Shown here: positions 9,081 to 17,166 of the stretch, piece by piece | How the letters are laid out: each line of letters opens with the position of its first letter | Numbering within the stretch: position 1 is the first letter of the stretch | Assembly (NCBI RefSeq): GCF_003290185.1 | Contig: NZ_QNFY01000013.1 | Coordinates: 108,380 to 172,379, forward strand | Length of the DNA stretch: 64,000 nt | Direction: 5' to 3' | Source: Chryseobacterium lathyri | Lineage (GTDB): Bacteria > Bacteroidota > Bacteroidia > Flavobacteriales > Weeksellaceae | The notes under the pieces: generated by a model | What the model was told of the DNA's origin: nothing | What the model saw: the letters and a program-made list of their open reading frames with translations, nothing else | Database searches by the model: none | Translations under genes and position numbers: made by a program

Positions 9081-9464
9081 TTATAATTGATCGTATGGTG
9101 AGATAATTTCGGAAGGGTTATTTAGCTTATACTTTTCAATGAGAAGATTCGCAATTTCATCCTCCGAATATTTCAGGTATCTTAGTCTTTTTATATACTT
9201 TTTCACATTTTTTTTTGCATCCCGCCCGTGTTCTTCTTTAAGATCAAGTAAATGTGTTTTCCAGTTATAAATGGCGTGTAAAATACTTGAATACGTCATA
9301 CAAGCATATTGCTGTGCCTTTTCAGGATTATCATACTTGAACCCCCACTGGATATAGTTAGAAATAATGGACAAAAACCGATGTGACTGACTTTTTCCGA
9401 TGCGCCGTTCTATTTCCAGAAACTCATTGAAGAGATAGTCCATAAACCTATTATCTTTTTCCAT
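9081..9464 (-). CDS. Hypothetical protein in the PRTRC operon
   Basis: This is a 127-residue, probably helical, soluble protein (FLEIERRIGKSQSHRFLSII near the start) with a basic segment DAKKNVKKYIKRLRYLKY around residue 90. No family was recognised. It lies 29 bp upstream of PRTRC E and 11 bp downstream of the next small gene, inside a same-strand operon. Confidence 0.65.
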   Translation of the reverse strand: MEKDNRFMDYLFNEFLEIERRIGKSQSHRFLSIISNYIQWGFKYDNPEKAQQYACMTYSSILHAIYNWKTHLLDLKEEHGRDAKKNVKKYIKRLRYLKYSEDEIANLLIEKYKLNNPSEIISPYDQL

Positions 9465-9475
9465 GTTGTAAAAAA

Positions 9476-9730
9476 TTAGCGTGTATAATTATGTTTTGCC
9501 TTTGGGATGCTGTCATCTTTGAGAAGCGGTCTATTGCCTTTACCTTCACGGTCATAATTTATCTTGTAGCCGTTGCTCTGTATGATACCTTCCAAAAGAT
9601 TCCTTGCTCCTGTGGCATCCCAATCGTCCGATGCCGTCATATTCAGGCAGTGCAAACGTTCAAAATCCTTAACCATTCGGGCTATGATGGATAATGCCCG
9701 ATATTCTGTTTTATCTGCTAGGTTGCTCAT
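9476..9730 (-). CDS. Small hypothetical protein in the PRTRC operon
   Basis: This 84-residue protein starts MSNLADKTEYRALSIIARMV and contains WDATGARNLLEGIIQSNGY. It is soluble and no family was recognised. Its start overlaps the end of the upstream gene by 20 bp, which points to translational coupling within the operon. Confidence 0.6.
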   Translation of the reverse strand: MSNLADKTEYRALSIIARMVKDFERLHCLNMTASDDWDATGARNLLEGIIQSNGYKINYDREGKGNRPLLKDDSIPKAKHNYTR

Positions 9731-9911
9731 GATCCAATTTTGATTTTAGTTCCAAAAGTTTGTTGTATATGTCATTCCAGTATTCCTGCCTCACTTTATC
9801 GTAAGGGACAGGCGGAACATGGTGCAAGTCCTTAAAATTTTCCGCCTGCTCGATAGCTTTATTCAAGTCGGTTACTGTGATCTCAAAACCGTTTAAATCC
9901 GTGATTTTCAT
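9711..9911 (-). CDS. Small hypothetical protein in the PRTRC operon
   Basis: This 66-residue protein starts MKITDLNGFEITVTDLNKAI and contains HHVPPVPYDKVRQEYWNDIY. It resembles short accessory proteins on flavobacterial mobile elements. It is coupled to the downstream gene by overlap. The function is unknown. Confidence 0.6.
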   Translation of the reverse strand: MKITDLNGFEITVTDLNKAIEQAENFKDLHHVPPVPYDKVRQEYWNDIYNKLLELKSKLDHEQPSR

Positions 9912-9938
9912 TTTAAATAAATTTTAGATTGATCGATA

Positions 9939-10307
9939 TTAGAACCAACCAAAATCATGGGGATCTAAATAGATGTTATTAAAAATACCCTTAGAATAAG
10001 TTGCCCTTCCGAATATACAATTGCCTACTTCCTGATAGTCCAGTACAAAATCCACCTTATAAAGCTGTGCAATCTGTAACACAGCTTCTATATTGGGTGT
10101 CCATTTCGTTTCATATTCGATTTTACCGTCCGCGTTATGGCTGATATAGTAAAAGAAATGTTCGTCTGTATCTGCTAGGAAATCGGGTAGTTTTTGATTT
10201 TCCGGTTTCTGTCCCATTTCAGCTATTGTATTAAATAGCGTTGTTATCTGCTGGATTGCTTCGGTCGATCCCACGAAGACAACCGTATTATTACACCAGT
10301 TTGCCAT
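9939..10307 (-). CDS. YubB/DUF1281-like protein
   Basis: The 122-residue protein opens with MANWCNNTVVFVGSTEAI, a signature start of the DUF1281/YubB ferredoxin-like family often encoded on plasmids and phages. A WTPN motif and a C-terminal DPHDFGWF follow. It lies 2 bp after the next upstream gene. Family members are transfer-region accessory proteins of unknown activity. The name is a family call from the N-terminal motif. Confidence 0.7.
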   Translation of the reverse strand: MANWCNNTVVFVGSTEAIQQITTLFNTIAEMGQKPENQKLPDFLADTDEHFFYYISHNADGKIEYETKWTPNIEAVLQIAQLYKVDFVLDYQEVGNCIFGRATYSKGIFNNIYLDPHDFGWF

Positions 10308-10309
10308 GA

Positions 10310-10558
10310 TTACAAGAATTTTTTAAGGTTTTCGGTTTCCTGCCAGTTTTCTTTTGCGAGCGGAAACCATTGTGCCGCCATCGTACAAAGAATGGCATGA
10401 TAAATAATCTTCGCAGTCCTATAACTGTCCTGCTGTTCGTCTTCAAAATCCAGTGCGCCACTATTCACAGCCTTATAGAAAAGTTCTTCGATTTCCTTTA
10501 AGGGTGGGTTTATGGTCAGGAGTGCTCTGAAATTATCTTTTAATTCTGCCTGTGTCAT
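10310..10558 (-). CDS. Small hypothetical protein in the PRTRC operon
   Basis: This 82-residue helical soluble protein (MTQAELKDNFRALLTINPPL) contains FEDEQQDSYRTAKIIYHAIL. No family was recognised. It is directly upstream of the YubB-like gene with a 2-bp gap, so it is cotranscribed. Confidence 0.6.
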   Translation of the reverse strand: MTQAELKDNFRALLTINPPLKEIEELFYKAVNSGALDFEDEQQDSYRTAKIIYHAILCTMAAQWFPLAKENWQETENLKKFL

Positions 10559-10606
10559 TTTTTTTGTATTTCCAGGTGACTTTTCACAGTCACCTGTGGT
10601 TAAACT

Positions 10607-11026
10607 TTAATCTTCCGTTTGTTCCGTAAATTCAATGGAGACTACTTCTTTCTCTCCGAACAGCAGTTCTATTGCCAGTTTCAGACTATGGTGGGGGTTT
10701 TCACACCCGATAAAGCGCACAAGGCAGTGTATCATAAAAATGGAATTGTGTCCCCAAAAAAGATGTTCGGAAAATATTTTCGGGTTTCTGTGAAGCTGAA
10801 CATTGAGCTTTTCGATCACCTTTTCAATTTCTGTGATCAGGCTGTACCAATAATTCGCTGTTATCAGGCATTGGGGTGGCCAAGCCAGTTTAATATCCTC
10901 CTGTTTTTCCCGAAAATGGCTTATCTCCTTTTGAACAAAGCTGATAAGGTCTTTTAAATCTTTAGGAAATAATCGGGCTAGTACATACGCTCTTTCTGTA
11001 TTGTTCATTTCGTCCAATGGTTTCAT
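10607..11026 (-). CDS. Hypothetical protein in the PRTRC operon
   Basis: This protein has about 139 residues from the ATG at 11026 (MKPLDEMNNTERAYVLARLF). A longer frame from a GTG at 11170 would overlap the upstream gene by about 120 bp, so the ATG is preferred; the gap is then 25 bp. The sequence is soluble, with PPQCLITANYWYSLITEIEK and WGHNSIFMIHCLVRFIGC. No family was recognised. Confidence 0.6.
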   Translation of the reverse strand: MKPLDEMNNTERAYVLARLFPKDLKDLISFVQKEISHFREKQEDIKLAWPPQCLITANYWYSLITEIEKVIEKLNVQLHRNPKIFSEHLFWGHNSIFMIHCLVRFIGCENPHHSLKLAIELLFGEKEVVSIEFTEQTED

Positions 11027-11051
11027 TTTGATAAATTTTGATGTGTAAAAT

Positions 11052-11468
11052 TCAGTTCTGCGACCTGCGGTAAGTGCTTCGATCAATGAAAGGTTCAATT
11101 CTGCAAGAGACCCTTTTATTGACAAGATTTGCGTATTCAGTGGCTTTTTTCCTTGTTCCGAAAACCGCACCGTCTACTTTCCAAGTCACTTTATAATGCC
11201 TAATTGTGGAAGGCGACCTAAATGCGTAATAATCTATCCATTTAAGTTCCTCGTCCCTGAACACCTTGACCGGATGGATATACAGCCCCTTTCCGTCAAC
11301 ATTTGGGTAATAGGTGGATGCCAGTAATTTTTTCTCCCTGTTGAAGATTTCAAAGCGTACAAAATCTTTGTCGTGCAGGATGATCCTGAATAATTCATCT
11401 ACATTGAAATGTGCATTCAGTAGCACATTTTCGTCGTACTTTTTATAGGTTATTACGCCAATATTCAT
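11052..11468 (-). CDS. Hypothetical protein in the PRTRC operon
   Basis: The 138-residue protein begins MNIGVITYKKYDENVLLNAH. It contains IHPVKVFRDEELKWIDYYAF and a basic C-terminus with GTRKKATEYANLVNKRV. It may be a small beta-rich protein. There is no signal peptide and no family was recognised. It lies in the same operon, 11 bp after the short gene at 11480-11653. Confidence 0.6.
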   Translation of the reverse strand: MNIGVITYKKYDENVLLNAHFNVDELFRIILHDKDFVRFEIFNREKKLLASTYYPNVDGKGLYIHPVKVFRDEELKWIDYYAFRSPSTIRHYKVTWKVDGAVFGTRKKATEYANLVNKRVSCRIEPFIDRSTYRRSQN

Positions 11469-11479
11469 TGCGGTATATT

Positions 11480-11653
11480 TTAAATGATTGATTTCTGACC
11501 GATTTTTTTAATCCTGATTATTGCCCCTATTGGACATCTTTCACAGGCCATTACCTGCTGAATTGCTCCCTGCTCTACGCTGAGTGAGGTTACTTTGACC
11601 TTGAAAAAACCTCTATCATGTTTAAGTGTTATTTTGAATGTTTCCAGTACCAT
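11480..11653 (-). CDS. Short hypothetical protein (57 aa)
   Basis: A 57-codon reading frame runs from ATG at 11653 to TAA at 11480, starting MVLETFKITLKHDRGFFKVK. It contains MACERCPIGAIIRIKK, with a Cys-x-x-Cys pair that could bind metal. It fills the gap between ArdA and the next operon gene, and nothing else explains the space. No family was recognised. Confidence 0.5.
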   Translation of the reverse strand: MVLETFKITLKHDRGFFKVKVTSLSVEQGAIQQVMACERCPIGAIIRIKKIGQKSII

Positions 11654-11701
11654 TTTTTTAATTTAAAGGCGACTGCTTTCACAGTCGCCTGTGGTTAATG
11701 A

Positions 11702-12238
11702 TTAGTTATAGAATACGTGTCCGTCCTCGCTCCAATAGCTTCCGCAGAAAAGATCGTTTGCGTAGGATGCATAGTCGAAGTATTGCTTTGAAAAATCGCT
11801 GAGGTCTTCGCGCTGGTCAATCAATTCCCTCGCAAAATCCTCGTCACTGTCGTATTGCCCAACATAGTCGTTCTCAAAATCCTCCAATAGTTCGGAAACA
11901 TCACTACTTGACAAATCCTTATGATCGTTGTCACACCAAATTAGAAAGGCTTCCAAGGTGTTTTCGTCCAGATTGTTTAAGGCTTCCAATACTTCAAAAA
12001 TATTTTCGCTGATCCACGATTCACCGATCAAGCCTTTCGGGATGTTTTCATAATCCTGAAACATATATTCGGGGTCTTCCTCGTCACTGTGCAACTGGGC
12101 ACAGGCTTCGTAAAACTCGCCCCTATCGGCATAATCTGACAGTTTTAACCATTTTCCGAAAATTGAACCGTCATTATATTTGGCATATGTTCCCACATAT
12201 ACACTTGCTTCTGTTATATCTATTTGCGTTGTTGCCAT
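11702..12238 (-). CDS. ardA: Antirestriction protein ArdA
   Basis: The 178-residue protein is very acidic, as expected of a DNA mimic. Sequence features of ArdA are VYVGTYAKYNDGSIFGKWL at the N-terminus, GLIGESWISENIFEVLEAL in the middle, and the C-terminal FDYASYANDLFCGSYWSEDG. ArdA mimics B-form DNA and blocks type I restriction enzymes, protecting DNA entering a new host. Its presence supports the view that this operon belongs to a transmissible element. Confidence 0.92.
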   Translation of the reverse strand: MATTQIDITEASVYVGTYAKYNDGSIFGKWLKLSDYADRGEFYEACAQLHSDEEDPEYMFQDYENIPKGLIGESWISENIFEVLEALNNLDENTLEAFLIWCDNDHKDLSSSDVSELLEDFENDYVGQYDSDEDFARELIDQREDLSDFSKQYFDYASYANDLFCGSYWSEDGHVFYN

Positions 12239-12265
12239 GATGTTAAATTTTTGAAGGTTTAAAGA

Positions 12266-12538
12266 TTAGTTTGCGCTTGCTACAAGCTGTTTTAATTTGG
12301 CTTTTACAGCCCTTGCAACCTCTCCGCGCCAAGTTGTTGCATTTGCAAGGAAATAGTTGATTACCAGACTTGCCGAATCTTCGTAATAATTGTCGTTTAC
12401 GCTATTTAGTGAGCGCATGGCATCCAAATAAGGCACTGCCCCGAAATAGACGTTTTTCCAGTCTTTTCTGACCATTAGGGCAATCTGTGCTATATTATCG
12501 GGTATCTGTACCCCTGTGCTTTGGGCTGAATTTTTCAT
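12266..12538 (-). CDS. Small conserved hypothetical protein
   Basis: The 90-residue protein begins MKNSAQSTGVQIPDNIAQIA and contains WKNVYFGAVPYLDAMRSL and ATTWRGEVARAVKAKLKQL. It looks like a short helical protein found between ssb and ardA on flavobacterial elements. The gaps to the neighbours are 27 and 23 bp. The function is unknown. Confidence 0.62.
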   Translation of the reverse strand: MKNSAQSTGVQIPDNIAQIALMVRKDWKNVYFGAVPYLDAMRSLNSVNDNYYEDSASLVINYFLANATTWRGEVARAVKAKLKQLVASAN

Positions 12539-12561
12539 AATACTTTTAAATTTGGATTGTT

Positions 12562-12963
12562 TTAAAATGGTAGATCATCGTCATTGTCACCTGCAAAAGC
12601 GGGTGCAGTGACAGTTTTTACGGTTTCTTTTTGTACTGTTTCCCCGCTCTGTTTTCCGTCCCCACCGTGAAAAATGATATCTGTAACATGAAAATTTAAC
12701 CCCGCTTTTAGGTTGCCTTCTTTATCAGTCCACGCACTTGCGCTGACCCTTCCCGAAAGTTCTACAATAGTGCCTTTTGTCAGGTATGGGGCAATGTTTG
12801 CAGTTCTCCAAAATGCGCAGTCGAAAAATGTTGTCTGTTTGATTTTTTCGCCTTCTTTGTTTCGGAATGTGTGTCTGGTAGCAACCCCAAAATTCACTAC
12901 CTCTTTGCCGTAATTAGTAGTTCTAACTACCGCATCTCTACTGATTTTCGCTGTGATGTTCAT
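12562..12963 (-). CDS. ssb: Single-stranded DNA-binding protein
   Basis: This is a 133-residue OB-fold protein. MNITAKISRDAVVRTTNYGK is followed by VVNFGVATRH, FFDCAFWRTANIAPYL and VELSGRVSASAWTDKEG, a typical SSB order. The acidic C-terminal tail DDDLPF is the SSB tip that recruits partner proteins. It is the first gene of the minus-strand PRTRC operon. A mobile-element copy, separate from the chromosomal ssb, is likely, since such genes protect single-stranded DNA during transfer. Confidence 0.93.
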   Translation of the reverse strand: MNITAKISRDAVVRTTNYGKEVVNFGVATRHTFRNKEGEKIKQTTFFDCAFWRTANIAPYLTKGTIVELSGRVSASAWTDKEGNLKAGLNFHVTDIIFHGGDGKQSGETVQKETVKTVTAPAFAGDNDDDLPF

Positions 12964-13790
12964 AACGCTTTGTTTTAAATTGTTTTACGATTCTGTTATG
13001 CTCTTCCAGTCCTTTCCGAGGCTCGGCCCCGATATTATTTTCAAAAGAAAAAAAGGAAAAAAAGAAAGCAGACAAACAGATCATCCAAATGCGAAAACCA
13101 AGAGAAAAAATGATTTAATGGGGGGTCCTTTGGGGGGGAACCGTTCATTCATTTTTTCTATTGGTGGGAAGTGGGCCGGATGGATGAACTAACTTGGCTG
13201 CCTTTTTATCCTTTTCTTTGGAAATCATATTACTTGAAATTCAATTCATCAAAATATCCGAATCGATCATTGATTCGGACATTAGAGGATTGTAAACCCG
13301 TGGTATGGAATTGTGTTAAGGATCGGATTTACATTTTTCTAATAATGAGAAGCCAAAAGCTCTTTTATAGGGTGGAAAGTAGCAAGGAGGTAAATGTGCT
13401 TTGGTGTGTGCCTGGGGAACAATATAAAACTGCGTGAGCGATTGAAGTGGATAGCCCACAGCTCAGCGAGGACTTGGAACAAAAAGCGCGGTCTGAATTA
13501 GACACGCCCCAGTTAAAAAGAAGCTATACCGTAATTTCAGCATGCCCTCGGAAAAATTATAGAAATTGGATCATGCCTCATTTATTGAGGAACCTGAAAT
13601 TTTTATGAAATTGTTGAACTTCTTTATGTTCTATACCCTAAAACCAATTCATTAAAAAAATTACGAAATCGTAGTTGATTTATTGTTTTTATTAACTTAT
13701 ATAGGTTAAAAAAAAGTTATCTATTTCGTTAATTAAAGTTTATGGTTATATTTATTGTATATATATAATACTAACCATAAAAACTAGATT
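12964..13790. other. Intergenic region between the ssb operon and the C10 protease
   Basis: No convincing gene was found in about 830 bp. Short frames here lack domains and start signals. It holds a small CCGAGGCTCGG palindrome near 13016, two G-runs (G6 at 13120, G7 at 13132), and an inverted repeat TTTATGGTTA/TAACCATAAA (13739-13748, 13772-13781) that brackets an AT-rich stretch just upstream of the protease start. The repeat may be an operator. The boundary of the mobile element could lie here. Confidence 0.4.
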
Positions 13791-15044
13791 ATGAGAAAAT
13801 TCTATTTGTATTTAGCTATTCTTATCTTCTTTTCGTGTAACAGGGAGGATATTAATACGGACAACTCAAATGATGAGAATTATGTTACCTTAAAAGAGAG
13901 CAAATCAATCGCTGACTCTTTACAGCAGTTCATATTACATAGGAAAGCAAAAGCCAGGCGGGGAGTAAATAAAAGCCGTAATACAGTTCTAGAGAAAGAA
14001 ATAGTAGGCAGTGATGGAACGGTTGTCATGCGTATATTTAACTATACCGATGGCGGCTTTATTATTTTAGCAGCTGACCGAAGAGCAAACCCGGTACTCG
14101 CATATTCAGACGAAACTTCCTTTTCTTCAGATACTGTGCCACTTGCCACAGATGCATGGCTTAACGATACGAAGCTTGAAATTGATGCTATCAAAGCAAG
14201 AGGAACTCAGGGAACAAATGTTGCGGATATTCTATTGAAGAAAGCCAAATATACACAGCTATTATCCGGTAACATGGTCTCTACTATAAAAACAAAGGCA
14301 GTTGGAGGCAATGTCGCAAAACCGCCACCCCCACAATGTGAGGATAGTGAATATATGAATGGTCCGCTTCTTAGTACAAATTGGGACCAAATCGGTGGCT
14401 ATAATAATTATATGCCGGCGAAAAGTTGTACTCCTTATTATTGCAATGGTAAAGCTTTTACTGGTTGTGTAGCCACTGCAATGGCACAAGTCATGAGATT
14501 TCATCAGTATCCAACTACATTTAATTATAGCATTATGCCCAGTAGTGTTCCAAATTATACAGATGTTTCTGCAGGAGCAAATGAAATATCTAAACTTATG
14601 TGGCGGGCAGCAGATGCAGTTGGCTCAGATTATAAATGTGATGGAACCGGCGCGGCTGCAGATATAAGTGATATTTCCTCTACTTTTAAAAGTCTTGGGT
14701 ATTCCACATCCGCAACTTCGGGTGATTTTAATTCTTCGACAGTTTTGAGTGAAATAACAAGTAACAGGCCCGCTATATTATCAGGTTACAGTACCAAGAG
14801 CGGATCACTTTTTCCTACATACAGCGGCGGACATGTATGGGTAGTAGACGGAGCACACCACCTCATGACATGTCCTGAAACGTTGCCCGACGGTTCAACA
14901 GTTGGCGGAGGGGGTTATCTGTGGTTCCACATGAATTGGGGATGGGGTGGTTCCCATAACGGCTGGTTCGGGTATGCCGATGCAAATTCAGGTAATGGAA
15001 ATTACCAATATAAACGACAAATGGTTTATTCGATTCATAAATAA
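13791..15044 (+). CDS. C10 family (streptopain-like) cysteine protease, lipoprotein
   Basis: The protein has 417 residues. A signal peptide ends in a lipobox-like FFSC, so membrane anchoring is likely. A Spi-type prodomain (about residues 25-135) includes ADRRANPVLAYSDE. The peptidase C10 domain has its catalytic cysteine in AFTGCVATAMAQVMRFHQYP near residue 226, the histidine in GGHVWVVDGAHH near residue 348, and the MNWGWGG segment near the C-terminus. Streptopain and the Bacteroides Bfp enzymes are secreted, activated by prodomain removal, and often paired with small inhibitors. A lipoprotein gene follows after 7 bp. Confidence 0.92.
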   Translation: MRKFYLYLAILIFFSCNREDINTDNSNDENYVTLKESKSIADSLQQFILHRKAKARRGVNKSRNTVLEKEIVGSDGTVVMRIFNYTDGGFIILAADRRANPVLAYSDETSFSSDTVPLATDAWLNDTKLEIDAIKARGTQGTNVADILLKKAKYTQLLSGNMVSTIKTKAVGGNVAKPPPPQCEDSEYMNGPLLSTNWDQIGGYNNYMPAKSCTPYYCNGKAFTGCVATAMAQVMRFHQYPTTFNYSIMPSSVPNYTDVSAGANEISKLMWRAADAVGSDYKCDGTGAAADISDISSTFKSLGYSTSATSGDFNSSTVLSEITSNRPAILSGYSTKSGSLFPTYSGGHVWVVDGAHHLMTCPETLPDGSTVGGGGYLWFHMNWGWGGSHNGWFGYADANSGNGNYQYKRQMVYSIHK

Positions 15045-15051
15045 AATCAAT

Positions 15052-15519
15052 ATGAAAAATTTATTGTTAATAATCGTAAGTGTTCTTTCTTTCACTGCAT
15101 GTAAGAAAGAGGAAGCTAAGCAAACAAACCTATATGATAAGGTTTACCTAAATTTAGTAGATGAGAATGGTGTAAATGTCCTGAATTCAAAGTTGACAAT
15201 AGCTGACCTGGATCTATATTACGTCACAAGTGCAGGTGATAAAATCCTTCAAAATCATGAAAATCTGGATTTTCCAAAGAATATGAATATTGTAAATGAG
15301 GGGGTGGATAAGATGCTGATTGTGTTTGCAAATGTAGAAGCTCAAAATAATGAGTATGCAGAAAGCATATTAAAAGTTAAAGGTTATGATGATATAACAA
15401 TTAAGGTTAAGGTTCAAAAAAATGGCGGTAGCCTTGGATATTCCGACTTATTTTTAAATGGAAAAAACATACCTGTAGATTTGAGATCTAAACCTATTAA
15501 GTTACAGCTGGAAAAATAG
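15052..15519 (+). CDS. Small lipoprotein, possible partner of the C10 protease
   Basis: The 155-residue protein has a lipoprotein signal, MKNLLLIIVSVLSFTACKKE, with the lipid-modified cysteine at about residue 17. The ATG at 15052 is chosen because an upstream start would place the signal peptide inside the protein. The mature part looks beta-rich (VYLNLVDENGVNVLNSKLTI). It follows the protease stop by 7 bp and precedes a strong terminator, so the two genes form a closed operon. A role as inhibitor or export partner is inferred from this arrangement only. No family was recognised. Confidence 0.75.
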   Translation: MKNLLLIIVSVLSFTACKKEEAKQTNLYDKVYLNLVDENGVNVLNSKLTIADLDLYYVTSAGDKILQNHENLDFPKNMNIVNEGVDKMLIVFANVEAQNNEYAESILKVKGYDDITIKVKVQKNGGSLGYSDLFLNGKNIPVDLRSKPIKLQLEK

Positions 15520-15531
15520 TTCCATTCAGAT

Positions 15532-15563
15532 ATACAAAGACCACAGATTTGTGGTCTTTGTAT
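15532..15563 (+). terminator. Rho-independent terminator of the C10 protease operon
   Basis: There is a perfect 14-bp stem (15532-15545 with 15550-15563) around a GATT loop, followed by a T-run. It lies 12 bp after the lipoprotein stop. Confidence 0.9.
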
Positions 15564-15679
15564 TTTTCCCTCCAATAGATAAAAAAACGTTTCCTTTCGA
15601 TTAACGGCAATAATAGCCGCTCATTTATATCATCAAAGTTAGATGCGATAATTTTTACGCCATATTTAGAATTTAGATA

Positions 15680-16642
15680 CTAGGAAAGCAAATCACCATA
15701 AAAATTACCGTCAACTTTATAAACATGGTTAATCTTATCATTTTCACATCGTCCAACGAGGTTATATTCCTCCGACCTATATAAGTAAACCTTCCCGCAA
15801 CATCCCTTTTTAATGCAGTCCGCAGATCTTTTGTTAAAAGTAAAATGCCAAGGTCCATTTCTCCGAATTGAAATATGAGTTTGTTCATCAAATAGAACCT
15901 CTCGCTCTACCGGCAATTTTTCACCCAAGATCAAGTATAAAATTTTATGGGGAAATTTGGTCTTTTTGAGTTTTTCTTTATAAAAATATAAGAATATCGG
16001 AAGTGCACAAAGCAAACTCATCATTGACATTTTCCAGACCCATTCATTTGAGGACAATATATAATAAATTCCAATTGCTATTACCAAAGTAAGCAGCGTC
16101 ATTACGATCAGATAATACACATACGAATCTTTAACCGATTGTGAGAATGGAAATGATATCTTTTCCTTTTCATCCGCTTTGAAAAAGACTGTATTATCAT
16201 CTTGAAAATCCAAAGACCGACAAAGTACCGTTCTAATTTGCTGGCTAGGCATCTGCATTATTTTAGCAGCAATATGTTTATGAGTGATCACATTAATCTT
16301 AATGTTTGGATTATGCATTCGTAATTTATCAACCACAGCCAATTCATCAGAAGTAGAAATTCGATTAGTAACAAAATTAAAAATTTCAACATTGTAATTT
16401 TTAGTGACGCAGTTAACAAAGTCCTGCCGAATCTTCGTTTTGACATCGCTTCTGGAAGATATAGCAAAATATTCCTTCGAATGCGGAATATAACCATCTT
16501 TACCGCCATCTCCATTACTTCCATATGATGCTACACGTTGAAATTCTATGCCATAAATTGCATCAAAATATCTTTCGCAGTAATCTTGAAACTCAAAGCT
16601 GTGTTTTCCTTCTAACAGCATTTCCATTAAGTCTATTTCCAT
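15680..16642 (-). CDS. Membrane-anchored Mrr-like (restriction endonuclease fold) protein
   Basis: This is a 320-residue protein. The first 140 residues resemble a restriction-endonuclease-like module: FQDYCERYFDAIYGIEF, then ASYGSNGDGGKDGYIP, then a central strand at YFAISSRSDVKTKI. In active enzymes of this type the strand after GDGGKDG usually carries an (E/Q)xK; here it reads AISSR, so activity is uncertain. Two membrane segments follow at about residues 168-193 and 200-220, then a 100-residue cytoplasmic tail with two Cys-rich spots (CIKKGCCGK). It is a single gene with its own promoter region. A nuclease tethered to a two-helix membrane anchor suggests a defence effector. Confidence 0.6.
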   Translation of the reverse strand: MEIDLMEMLLEGKHSFEFQDYCERYFDAIYGIEFQRVASYGSNGDGGKDGYIPHSKEYFAISSRSDVKTKIRQDFVNCVTKNYNVEIFNFVTNRISTSDELAVVDKLRMHNPNIKINVITHKHIAAKIMQMPSQQIRTVLCRSLDFQDDNTVFFKADEKEKISFPFSQSVKDSYVYYLIVMTLLTLVIAIGIYYILSSNEWVWKMSMMSLLCALPIFLYFYKEKLKKTKFPHKILYLILGEKLPVEREVLFDEQTHISIRRNGPWHFTFNKRSADCIKKGCCGKVYLYRSEEYNLVGRCENDKINHVYKVDGNFYGDLLS

Positions 16643-16728
16643 AAGTATAAATTTTAATGTTTATTTAAATTGAAAGATAAAGATAAGTCAACGCTCAATA
16701 TCGCTTGCTATTCTTGATTGCATAAAGA

Positions 16729-16763
16729 AAAACACCCGAATCTTGGGTAGAATCGGGTGTTTT
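16729..16763 (-). terminator. Hairpin terminator downstream of the 16871-18026 gene group
   Basis: An 11-bp stem, AAAACACCCGA/TCGGGTGTTTT (16729-16739, 16753-16763), has a 13-nt loop. It has A/T-rich flanks and can act on both strands. It lies about 110 bp past the stop of the small membrane protein. Confidence 0.75.
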
Positions 16764-16870
16764 AGCCATTATTAACCTATTTTATGAAAAGTATGCTCGA
16801 ACGAGCATAAAATTATTTACTCGAATTTAATAACATTTTTAGAAAATGTCAAATTAGGATAGCCTTTTTA

Positions 16871-17116
16871 TTACAATTTCCTGTTTGCCTTCTCTTTTTT
16901 TAATTGGTTCCAATTATTGATATTTAAAATTAAGATTGGAAGCAGAGCTAGAGGTATCACATTTAACGCGCTAAAACCGCGTTTAAATGTTATGACTATA
17001 TTACTTAAGAATAATAGCAGGATTGCTATGCCCAACATGATCGTTATGGCTTTGATTTTTTTTTCATTGCTTACAAGTTCTTCATTTGTATACTCAGTTA
17101 GGGCCTTATTTTTCAT
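16871..17116 (-). CDS. Small membrane protein
   Basis: The 81-residue protein has two hydrophobic helices, at about residues 23-43 (ITIMLGIAILLLFLSNIVIT) and 50-66 (LNVIPLALLPILIL). The N-terminus is charged (TNEELVSNEKKIKA) and the C-terminus lysine-rich. Short two-helix proteins of this design are common in flavobacteria without known function. It follows the broken SRAP gene by 50 bp on the same strand. Confidence 0.6.
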   Translation of the reverse strand: MKNKALTEYTNEELVSNEKKIKAITIMLGIAILLLFLSNIVITFKRGFSALNVIPLALLPILILNINNWNQLKKEKANRKL

Positions 17117-17166
17117 ATTCTTTTTTTTAATGACATCACGTTTATTATTTTATTAGGAGACTAAAC

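Noticed and set aside
12953..13437. Two plus-strand frames of 79 and 88 codons upstream of ssb
   Set aside because: Low-complexity Lys/Gly-rich translation through G-runs; no start context or homology pattern.
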